Shown one piece after another: positions 24,201 through 36,058 of a DNA stretch of 64,000 nucleotides (position 1 is the first letter of the stretch; each line of letters starts with the position of its first letter). The translations under genes were made by a program, and so were the position numbers. The notes under the pieces are model-generated. The model had not been told where the DNA came from. It saw nothing but the letters and a program-made list of their open reading frames with translations, and ran no database searches. This DNA is from Lumbricus rubellus (Eukaryota > Annelida > Clitellata > Crassiclitellata > Lumbricidae): the NCBI GenBank assembly GCA_945859605.1, contig OX243818.1, positions 41,112,296-41,176,295 of the forward strand. The letters are read 5' to 3'.

Positions 24201-27200
24201 GTTGTGGGAACTTATGCTGTGTTCGTGCACTTTACACTGTCTGCACGGTGGGCCAAAACAAAACACCCCCTAGTTTTTTTGCGAATATCTTGGCCAGAAG
24301 TAAGAATTTCGAAATTGAAATTTTACAGGCTTAAAGACAAATCATATTTACACATGATGGCCAGATTTCATCAAACTATTTTTAAAAAAACAAAGCTATA
24401 TCGCTTTTTGTGAAGCCACCCACCTTTTTTGATGATTCAAAAACGTAACACAAGAAAAGGTAATAAAAACACGATTTTATTAAGTGTCATCTGAAATAAC
24501 TATTGTGAAATGAACTTGATAGTGCTTCACAACTTGTGAAGCACTACCAATGCCAAAACTTATTTTGAGTCTCTGCAAAGTTCTTGATGGACCTGTTGAT
24601 GCATTACAACTTTAGGCAAATCTTCCCATATCAACTCCAATGCGCTCATCAATTCTCTTACCGCTCTTGGTTTTGGTTGCAGATTGTGATATTTCTCCGC
24701 AATTAATTATCAATCCATCGGGTTCAAATCCGGAGATTTGGGGCCGTTGGCTTTCTCAATGAAACCAGACCAATCGACATTGAGCCGATCTCCTTTCATT
24801 CACGGCAAATCTCAGCTTAACTCTTAATGTTTAGACTCTCACTGTTTATCAGAGTAAACGTTGCTCATAGCCTTACATCTCCAGGATCTTGTTCAAGAGT
24901 TGTCTGAATACATATTTTGTCTGTCATTGACACGTTAGCCATTTTTTAAAAGAAATTTGAATTTTACTGCTTTAATAGCAAAATTAATAATCTGACAGAT
25001 TCCTTATTTACCAACTTGATTGTAATCTTGCTAAGTGACTTCTCAGTGATGTGCAGCATTAATAGCAAAATTAATAATCTGACAGATTCCTTATTTACCA
25101 ACTTGATTGTAATCTTGCTAAGTGACTTCACAGTGATGTGCAGCTACACTTGTACCCTGTTTAAAAAAAAGTAATTATAATGATCACCTGGCAAAATCAA
25201 AGCTATTTGATAACAATTATTTGAGACGAGACTTAATAAAACTGCGTTTTTGCTACTTTTTTGTGATACGCTTTTAAATCTTCAAAAAAATGGTGGGTGG
25301 CGTCACTAAAAGTGATATAACTTTTGTTCTGTTTGAAATATTGTGATGAAATCTGGCCATCGTGTGTAAATATGAAATGTCTTTAAGCCTGTAAAATTTC
25401 ATTTTGAAATTCTTACTTCTGGCCAAGATATTGGCAAAAAACCTTAGGGGTGTTCTTTTTTTAACCCACCCTTTATATACCACAGTGTTGCCGTTATATA
25501 CTCTAAAACCCCTCTTAAAGTGTTATTTAGAGGTTTAATATTTAATTAAGAGCCAGGTTTTTCAGTGTTTATGAGATTGGTGTGAAAGTTTCTGAACGTG
25601 GAAATATTTACGCTGCGGTTACATAAAATTATGAATACGTTTTCACAGGATTATTATTGTTATGGTTGATATTTCTCTATTTTATCCATTTACTTTTATG
25701 TTTCTGTGATTACTCATTTCATTTTAGATGGGGGACATGTATTTATTCTGTTAAGTGTTATTGCTGATGTTTGTGTTGTTATATAAGACTATATATGCCA
25801 TATATATGTATATATATATGCCCTGCCATCTACCAGCTGTCTACGGGGATCCGATGGTCAACTCTACGTGTTTGTGAGGGCTCGCCACAGGTGACTCTCA
25901 GCTAACTGTTTTGTTTTGCAACGTGTTATTTTTCGCTCGCTATGACTATTAATTAATATCATTTGGGCTAGTTAGCGCCGAGAGTGCCTATGAGTAGATA
26001 TCTTGAAGAGGCGCTATATAAATTGAATGAATGAATGAATGCCATCTTCTTTGAGCGCAAAAGCACTAACTCCAAATTTGTCAACTTTTTGTTTATTTTT
26101 TTGCTGCCAATGCATGTTTTGTTTTATATGTGCAGAGATGATATTGTTTTAGTGTAAAAACAGCAACTATATGATTATTTGAGCTATTTCCAATGATCTA
26201 TTTTGAATTGTGCGACCTGCGGTTCTATTGACACATGGTTTGCGTTTCAGTAAACATGATTGTTAATGTATGCAATGATTGTCAAGGGGGCGGTGTGCTG
26301 AAGAATTGTTGAAAATGTATTTAAGAGGAAAATTGTATTTTTCATGCAATCAGAATGATGTTGCTTTGATTTTTATTATTATTCTTAATATGCTAGTGTG
26401 TTTAAATCAGGGTGTTGTTGTAACTAGAAATAATAATCAATTTGATATCTTGTTATGAACAAATGTGTATTTATGAGTGGTTCGCTAAAACATTGTTTTC
26501 GCTTATAATTAGCACTCAAAACTGTAATAAAGTTTTTTAAATATCGCCCTAATTTAATTAGCTCTGAGGATACTTTTTTACCTTCATTATCTAATTTGTG
26601 TGGTTATAAACAGAAGGCTAGTAAACTTTTTGTGGAATGCATTTGTTCTGTTTGTGTGTATGTAGTCATTTCTCTAAAACATTTAAAATTTAATATTTAA
26701 CATTCTCATTTTTAAATAGATTTATTAATTAAGTTTTTCAAGTAAATAAATTCAATTTTTACATAAATCATTTTTATCTAATGTGTGATAATTATAAAGA
26801 CTGTTGTATCATGCATTTTAACAATTGAATATTGGTTGTATGGCTGTTTTTTGGTTGCATTTTCTCTTTATAATATGATTTATATTGCCCTAATTTAGCT
26901 GAACTCAGTCTGTTGGATAAGCTTTTGTTTCCGACAATCTCAATTTTCTCTGAGTGAAATGTTGATTCAAGTCTCTAGATAAATGAATGATTTTGACATT
27001 TCAGAAGTCTTATGTTTAAATAATTAATCTTGCATTATAAATTTAGCTGGATAATATTCCTCTTGCCAATTGAATGGAATTAATGATTTTGAAAATGTAT
27101 TGCATGTGTTACTGTCATAAATATTGTTTTTATTTTTAATACAATGAATGGTGTGAACTTTGTTAAAAATTATTTTCATGGAAACTTGCGTTTTTCTATT

Positions 27201-30200
27201 GCATGTAAGAAGTATATTTGGGCTCCTAAATCGAATCTCAGATGTCAGGGTTCTTGTGGGATTAATTTTGTGATTGGAAATTGCAGAAATTCACCTGAGA
27301 ATCGGTTACAACCACATTTATAGGTCTACACCTGGTCTTCATATTGCCATTAGAGGCATTGTGAGGGCTGACTGTAGGCAGAATGGATGGCAACCCATAG
27401 TCCCAAGTACAGCCAACCTCATAGCGCCGACATCGGCCGATCATTTGCCAATAGCGGCCCTATAAAGGCCATTAGAGAAGTGTGATGGTAGCCTGGGGAG
27501 CAATAGGTGGCCCCTTACAAACACCAATGCCGCGCCGACAGATAGCGATGAATTTACACCAGTGGGCCCCTAGACGCCGACGCCATAACAATGAATAGAA
27601 GCCCGCACTTATACACCGCTGGGCCGGCAGATAAATTCATAGGCGCAACCTATGCACCGCGCGGTGCTCAATGAGGCGAAGAATATACGTTGGGCCTGTT
27701 TGGGAAAGATCATCCGCCCCCCTATTGGGCTACTCTATTGGGCCGAATGAGGTACGATGGGCGTTGCCAGATGGGCGAAGATGCCGTGAGCCCCGAGTTT
27801 GCCGCTGTGGGCTAAGTAGGTTGGCATGGTACGGGCACTGCGATTTCTGGCTGTCTGGGTGCCTGCAATCGAGATCGTACGTCATATTGCAACCGAGATA
27901 TGTGAACCTGTCCACGTTTTCTAATTGGATTCCGTCTACAACCATCTGCTTTGTTAGATCTCTTTCGCCGAAAACCATTGTTTTTGTCTTGTCAAAATTC
28001 ATCATGAGACCATATCTCTTCCCTTCTTCATTCAACGTTTGCACTGTGTGTTCTACTTGTTGTTCGTCTTCTCCAATCAAGTCGATATCATCCGCAAAGC
28101 ATAGATTGTTGATGTTTTCACCACTAATCGATACACCATCGTTTTCCCTGATCTTGTCCAGTATCCTTTCTAAGTGTGTGATGAAGGTGTTTGGTGATAT
28201 AGGGTCACCTTGTCTTGTGCCTCTGCTAGTGTTAAAAGTCAGCATTGGATAATAATATGTTTACAAGTTTTATTTTATTATGCATGGATGGCATCTGTAT
28301 TCTTATGTGAAATCTCTCAGACGCTTACGAAGTCAGTAGGAGGAGCAGAGTATAATTATAAGTTATTTACGAGCACTGTTTCTATGACCAATTATTGAGT
28401 GTCAACCTTGCATAGACTAATTAACTGATAATTATAACACATATCCAGAGCCTGTAGCAATTAGACTACCCACTGTGACTTATTGATTATAGTTTAGCAA
28501 CGTTTTGTTGGTTTATAATAATATACGATTTCTTAGTTCCTTTAAAACCAGAATTGATCATATTTTTATCGTCTTTTATAAATATTATTATAGGTTCATT
28601 TGCATGATCCACACGACACACCTTTTGTTCAGGACGTAGGATTCAGAGTTGGAACGGGAATTACAACATCCGTTGCATTTACACTTAAAAACGTGAATAC
28701 CCATTATAATTAAATATAATCATGATTATTATAATTATTATCATACATGCATTGTGTATATTTTTTTGAACATAAGCTTATTCATCTACCAATTGGTTTT
28801 CCGGTGTAGCCTATTGCAATTAGGCCTAGGCCTATAGACCAATATATTTTCTGTCAAAAAACTAAATAAAAAATGAACCAAAAAAACTACTGAAGAACGC
28901 CACGGAAACACAGTCGAAGGAAAAGGGGTACGTGACGTTTGGGCGCCGCCGTTTTGAAGCAGGTGTCGCGAGACAAGAGTCTCCCCCTAAAAGTCTCCCC
29001 CCTTTCGGTAGATCTGTTCCAGAATAAATTTGCTCCCGGAGAGTATATTCTGAAATAAAGTCTCCGTGGGGGAGAGAATATTTCACGAAAATCGTGAAAT
29101 GGGCTACAGTTGCATCAAATTTAGCGATGAGCAGGCTAAACGGTTAGTTTACGTTGCCAGGTTATATAACGAGAAAATATAGTTACTTTTACTTCAGAAA
29201 ATGTCTTACAATGCAAAGTTTCAGCCTGGAGAAGACTCTGTTTCGAGGAGAGACTTTGTTTCTGGGGTAGACTTTATTTCGTGACCGGCCAAAAACTGAT
29301 TTTCGCCTCATTGATCCAACTTCGGCCTTGCAATGAATCATTTTTATCCATCCAACTTTCATTGGAGCAACAATTACTTTTTCATCTATCCAACTTCTAT
29401 TTAAATAACAATTTATCATCAGTCCATCTCATGTTTAATGAATAGTTTGTTACTTATGCCACATCTCTTTTAAGGTAAAATAATTTCATCAATCCGACTT
29501 CTACAGGGTGGGCCAATAGGAATGCAACAACTTTGACGCCTTATAACTTGAACAATTTTTATCTGAACATCTTGGCCTATATAATTATCAGATTGAACAT
29601 AATTATCCATTTTATCATTCTGCAAAATATCTAAGAGATACTATTACGACTTTTTGAGATAATGCTATTAATGTTCCATGTCCCTTTTTTGCCATGAAAC
29701 TGCAAGAAAGAAACAAAAGTCTTAAACTGAATATGTCAATGACTCAATTCTAAACAATCACTAGTTCTAACATTGCAATCAATAACAATTCATATCTTGA
29801 GTGAATTTATCATCAGTCAAACAAATATTCAATATGTCCACCACGTGCTTTAATGACAGCATGGACACGAGACGACCACTGATCAATGGCTGAGGCCACC
29901 AGTGCTCGGGTTATTTCAGCCCAGCAGTAGGCTAGGCCTAAACAATCAATTTTTTCAAATGTTCAACGTCACGTATCGGTTCACGATAGACCAGTTGCTG
30001 AAGACAACCCCGGATCGAATAGTCAACCGGGTTTAAATCCGGATTATTCGGTGGCCAGTTCTCCGGTTCAATAAACTCTGGTATGTTAGCGTTCAGACAG
30101 GCAGCCGTATGACGTGAACGATGCGCCGGCGGGAGAACGTTTGCGACCACAGTTGCGGCTGTTAGACGTTCCCGTGGCATGCCATCAATTTGTTTAATCA

Positions 30201-33200
30201 ATCGATGTAGGCCTAGAGCATATTTATTCCATTTTCTAGAAGGGAATTCTATCAGCATCTGATGTGCATTGTATTCTTTTTCTACTTTTAAGATTCTGAT
30301 TACAATTCTATCCTCTTCCGTGAGCGGCGCCATGATGTTCATTATTTACATTCAAAATTGAGAGGTGTGCGCCAAACCATACGGTGCCATATATCAGCGC
30401 AAGATTTGACACAGTAGTAGAATGGATAATTACCTTCAATTTAGTATATTGATCACGATGTTCGGATAAACATTATTAAAGTTATAAGGCGTTAAAGTTG
30501 TTGCATTTCTATTGTCCCACCCTGTATTTTGCCAAGAAGGTTTTCATCAATCCAGCTCCGATTTACGGATGAATTTTTCACGTCAGACTCACTTCTATTT
30601 AGGCAGAAAACAAATTCCGTTCATCCAGCTTGTATTGAAGCAAAGACTTAGTTTCATCCGGCTTCCATTGACAGGAATAGCTTATTTATAAATTCCTCAT
30701 GTGACTAGTGTGTCGCGACACACCGGTTGAGAACCTCTGCTTTATAAATCCAGCTTCCACTTACGCCAAGAGTTAGTTTTATCAATCCAGCTTCCATTTA
30801 GGCATCACAACGTCCGGCGCCAAAACGTCCGGCGCCAAAATGTCCGGTGCCAAAATGTCCGGTGACAAAACGTATGGTGCCAAAACGTATGATGCCAAAA
30901 CGTCTGCTGCTTCGAAGGTAGTCCATACATATCGGGGTTAGCGTTCACTCAACTCATTTCTGTCCATCGCATGTTCCTCGGTTGCGTCCCCAGAAATGTT
31001 TCGACATCGCATGTGCCATCTTTGATAGTTTGTAGCCAGTTTATTCGTCGTCTTCCACTTCTCCTACCCCTCATTCAGAATAATTCCAATCCTTAATAAT
31101 CAGCCATGCAAGCAAACGGAATTGTCTCATTCTGTTTTTCTACTCCATCGTACTCCAATCTCTTCAATCCTTCAAACGCAATCTTCCGTGTCTTCCTGTG
31201 CGGTCCTCCGTATCAAGACACGATTTAGGGTCGCGTTTTATCAGCCATAGTTTCCAGAATTATAATTTGTCTCATTCTCGAGAATTTTCCTCAATTTGTC
31301 GTTCTCTTTGGAATGTGCTATCTATTCTCCTCGCTCTACAATTCAGTCGCTCCAGCATCTATTCCTACTCTCATCACAAAACTGACTTCCTGTGGTGTCC
31401 CTTGTGCACTGTGTGCGCTTTTTGAACTGTTCACGAATCACGATTGTAAAGGCGCTTTATAAATATGTAAATACAATTCTATACTTATGGCGTAGGCTGC
31501 TGTTCTCTGCGGTTTCATGTTAATTGCTAAATTAACATGAAGGATTGAAGAGATTGGAATACGATTGAGTAGAAAAACAGAGTGAGACAATTCGGTTTGT
31601 TTGCATGGCTGATTATTAAGGATTGGAATTAACCATTGGCCATAATCCTCGTAATCACTCAGCAGCAGAAACATCTTTAACTGATTCATGGCATGCCACC
31701 AACCCTAAACCTAAACAGGGCCTGCGAGGAGCAATAGTTATCTTCTTGTGGATTTGACAGGTAACTTCAGGATTCTTCTAGTTAACTATTGCTTTAACCT
31801 AAGCCTACTCATTGTACTCAATTGTTTAATTAATTTGCTCATTTTCAAGCAATTCAGTAACTTTGATACAGAGCGGGTGCCATGCATTGTGATCAAATCA
31901 CAACCTGACAACTTTCGTCAACCCAACTGATATTAATGTTGTTCATAGAAAACATGGCTGTTTTCATTTGCAGCTGTCCATGTTGCCTTCACCCTATGGC
32001 GATTGTCTTGAGGCGAAGAACTACGCGTTCCAGAGATGCATTGTATTATGTATGGGAAATTTCATGATGTCCTTTTGTGGATGTCGACTGATTGAGTGGG
32101 ACGGTATTATAAATATCTGTTTAAGTAATCTATTAGTTTAAATCTTTGCCTTATTTGTTTGTATGTACACTGTGTCCGGTTAAAAAGTAGCCCCCAAACA
32201 AAAGTGTCATAACTCGGTCAAAACTTTTAGGATTTGTCTGAAATTTTAAATACAGCAACAGCGTCCATATGTACACGAAATTCTAAAACCGATTAGAAAT
32301 ATACATGAGTTTGTCAAATTTATGAGTGTTTGCGTTGGAGCACCGAAAAATTGAACTTTCCAACATGGAAAACTTGAAAGCAAGTGAAATTCAGCTATAT
32401 ATGGTGTTCAAAATGTCCACCTTGTTCACAGACACACGACCGTAGACTTACACGCTACTGTTTGATGGTCCTGTCGATGATCACCTGGTTAAACAACCGC
32501 CAATCTTCAAACAGACGCGCCCTACGCCCTACGGTTATTGATGTCATGAAAACGCGTGAACGAAAAACGCGCTCCTCCAGTACATGTACTCCGGATCAAA
32601 GACTGGACTGCTGGACAGCCACAGCCATAGGCGCAATCACGTCCTAAAAGTTGGAGAGGACCATAATGAATCACGTCCTAAAAGTTGGGGGGGACCACAC
32701 TAATAGAGTTAGGGGACCACTCAAAAGTTGGGGGGGACGCGTCCCGTGGGTCCCATAGGGTGGTTGCGCCTATGGCCACAGCTGCAGGATAAGAAGCCGA
32801 GTGTCTCCCGGGGATAGCTATTAACCTACTACGTCTACGATCGTGTGTCCGAGAACAAGAAACACATTTTTTTGGCACCATAATAGCTGAATTTCACTTC
32901 CTTTCAGGTTTTCCATGTTGGAAAGTTCAATTTGTCGGTGCTCCAACGCAAACGCTCATAAATTTGACAAACTCGCGAATATTTGCAAACGACTTCGGAA
33001 TCTCGTGTAAATATGGTCACTGTTGCTGTGTGTAAAATTTCAGACAAATCCCAAAAGTTTTGACCGAGTTATGACACTTTTGTTTGGGGGCTACTTTTTA
33101 ACCGGACACAGTGTATATGTACATGTATTGTACATGGTGGCCCAAAAAAGTGATAACTTGTCGTAGCAAAGGGTCGTTTAATATAATTGAATCAATATAA

Positions 33201-36027
33201 CGTTTTGTAATGTACTGTTGTATGCCAAGTAGTAATAATACGCTAACCATAAAACATGTTCAATGTGTTCCCCCTTGCTTCTCAGCAACTTTTGTAAGCG
33301 AGAAACACCAACTGATGCCATGAATCCATGGTATACCGCAGCTGAAGTGTTGACGTTCTCGTATGTCTCCTTTCTGAAACTTAATTGCCTTTTCTTTAAC
33401 TCAACTATAGTCTGAATAAATACGAATCATATTGAGAATTAACGGGCGTGTCAAAGGTGAATATCTTTTCGTCTGTAAACCAGATGGTTCGTAGCCCACA
33501 CTTCTGTCTTTAAGAAACCGTTCAAGTAGCTGCTGACTACGTTGCAAACGTTTCAATATGCAATTTTCTTTGAGCGTCTGCTTGTACGTTTTCAGTTGTA
33601 AATATTGCTTTACAATACGTTGCACCGACGACCGTGATATAGCCTAAGCTTACCCAGGCGCGGATTCAGAGGGGGGCGGAGTCGGCGTACGCCCCCCTAA
33701 ACCTGCCGAAATGTTCTAAAGCTAAACTGACATAAAACTAATATAATTGCAATTTAGCCTACGATTTGGAGATCTTGCAAAGCAAGCAATTTGTGGTCTA
33801 CATGTAAGTCTCATTCCACGCATCTAATGTTTGAAACATCGACGCACTCACTGCTGATGGTAGCCTATACTTCATTAGGCCTACTATCATGATGAGCTGC
33901 CTTAATTCTCCGAATTCTTTTCATCAAGAGTTAAAGCTTTGGCAGCAGATGTGGAGAAACGCTAACAGCACACCAAGCACCCTGTCGGACACCCTCGCTG
34001 ACAGCCGCTCCCGTACGTTGTATTATGTACCGGTATCCAAATATTACCACATTAATAGTTCACATTTTGCTGCTCACTTCTGTCACGGCTTGCAGTGTTG
34101 AGCGAGAAAATTCTAGTCTGCGATTTGTGAAGTCGTGTTTCCGAAGTACAAAGAACGAGGACTCATTTTATTGTTTGTCCACAAGGACATCAAGTTAGAC
34201 ATTGATGACAATCTCAATGTCTACGCCAGAAAGCATCCAAGGAGAATGACACTGTTAACCCACTGGCATGTGACACTTATAATAATTATTTCCTTTTTGG
34301 GTCAAGGGTTGCATGATCAAAACCGATAACTGACTCGTTTCACTGTTAACCTTCAGTGGACACCAGTGGTTTTATATGAGAAACTATATATTTGTTTAAA
34401 GTTCCATGACATTTTCTATAAAAAGGATCATTATAGTTTTGCATGATCTAATTTCATACATATCAGTGGTGGCGACAGGAGAGGGCTAGGAGGGCTAAGC
34501 CCCCTAAACGTGGCTCATCCCCCCCCCAAAGCTGAAAATGTCTAAAACGGCTTACTTCGTAATAAGGAAACTAGACAATGACCAACGACAACGAAATCAA
34601 CTATAACAATTATTATTATAGTGTAGATGCTTATGCCATTGGCGGCACCAGGGGAGTGGTCATGGGGTTAAGCCCCTAAATGTGACTCAGCCTCGTCCCA
34701 AAGCAAAAAACAATGATAATGTCCATGTATCGGCTTAAAAGTTATTATTATTATCTTTTTTTCGGACCTCAACTGCGGCGGACGGTCATACATCGACTCA
34801 CATGTGAGACATCAATTGCGACCGGGCTCGACTCCCGGACATCGGCTCTCTCTGCCACTTAACACTAGTCTGCGACTCTGCAAAACGACTTCTTTTTTGA
34901 GTTTTCATGATTTTATCGTTCAAAAATAGCTGGCAAAAAGAGCCTAAAAATGGCTCTAGTTGAGGTCAACAGAGCTAAAAATGCGTTGGTGGCTGGGGCT
35001 CCGCCCCGACCCCGCTGGGGGAGCTTACGACGCTCCCCCGGACCCCCTAGTCGGTATATATGGGCTTCGTGCCTTCGGCACTCGCAGCTTCGCGCCTTCG
35101 GCGCTTCAAAAAAATTCTATAGGCCTAGTTGGCTTCAGCCCCACAACCTGAAATCCTGGCGCCGCCACTCATATATATATTTACGGGATTGGATTGGTAG
35201 TATTTACGCCCCCCCTAACCAGAAATCCTGGATCCGCCCCTGTTACCCGTTTTTCTTTGAATTTCCCTCGGACTTTTGTGACTGTGAAGATCATCTTCTT
35301 GACTGCAGATCAGCTCACTCACTCGTTCAATGTTCTGTCGTGTTCTAGCAGATTTTGGCCGACCACTTCCGCGTTTAAGTTCCATTGTGCCGTCATTATC
35401 TATTTATTTAATAACCCGACTGACATTAGCTATAGTCTACTGTAATAGGCTTCGTTTGGAGACTAATTTTTCATTCGCCTTGCACCCCAATGTTTCGCGA
35501 TTCGCAAATTTTTCATCAGAATACGGTCTTCTGTTGGCATTTTTGTCATGCTGGTTAAAATATTTTCAAAACACGCAGAAGTTGACGATTGTCAAATAAA
35601 AAAGCTAAAAAAGTCGACCAGAAATTGTCGTAATAATGATGTCATATGACTAAACAGTTAAGTAAGTAAATTAGTGATCTGTTTAAGCTTTAATGGATAT
35701 AGTCTAAACAGATTTGAACCAATTATAGCACATTATACAAGATTTTATCACTTTTTTGGGCCACCCTGTATATTCATATGTGTATATATATATATATATA
35801 TATGTAATCTATATCTGTCTGTCTGTCTGTCTGTGTCTATGTATATATATGTATGTATGTCTGCATGTATGTATGTATGTATGTATGTAAGTATGTATGT
35901 ATGTATGTATGTATGTATGTATGTACGTATGTATGTACGCATGCATGTATGTCTGTCTGTCTGTATATGTCTGTATGTATTTATGTATGTCTGTCTGTCT
36001 GTCTGTCTGTCTGTATGTATGTATGTA

Positions 36028-36058
<31 letters not shown>

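Larger units (their letters stand above)
29280..30910. mobile_element. Foldback-like element with GCTTCCATTTA minisatellite, interrupted
   Basis: Starts CGTGACCGGCCAAAAAC, resembling the GGTGACCGGACAAAA ends of the elements at 44055 and 59326. Units of the form ATCAATCCAGCTTCCATTTA run over 29310-29503 and 30528-30805. A Tc1 element (29504-30524) sits in the middle. It ends in a 15-bp tandem array (30811-30905). A target duplication was not found. Confidence 0.55.
33655..35242 (+). mobile_element. hAT element remnant inside the Tc1 transposase
   Basis: Ends CAGGCGCGGATTCAG and, inverted, CAGGGGCGGATCCAG. It carries the degraded C-terminal part of a hAT transposase (33889-34329). A clean 8-bp duplication is not visible: only TTACC is shared (33650-33654, 35243-35247). 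The same sequence recurs inverted inside 46494-49333. Confidence 0.6.
33133..35768 (-). mobile_element. Tc1/mariner-type transposon split by a hAT insertion
   Basis: CATGGTGGCCCAAAAAAGTG faces CACTTTTTTGGGCCACCCTG, with TA on both sides (33131-33132, 35769-35770). On the minus strand the right part (about 35250-35440) encodes MELKRGSGRPKSART and SHKSPREIQRKTG. The left part (33625-33401) continues ISRSSVQRIVKQYLQLKTY and LKRLQRSQQLLERFLKD. The hAT-derived block 33655-35242 interrupts the transposase between these two pieces. Confidence 0.82.

Noticed and set aside
34785..34870. tRNA gene
   Set aside because: Only a GGGCTCGACTCCCGG T-arm-like stem is seen. No anticodon arm or acceptor pairing could be built; it lies inside a transposon remnant.
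33650..35250. Clean 8-bp target duplication for the hAT remnant 33655-35242
   Set aside because: The flanking octamers AGCTTACC and TTACCCGT do not match in register; only five bases (TTACC) are shared.
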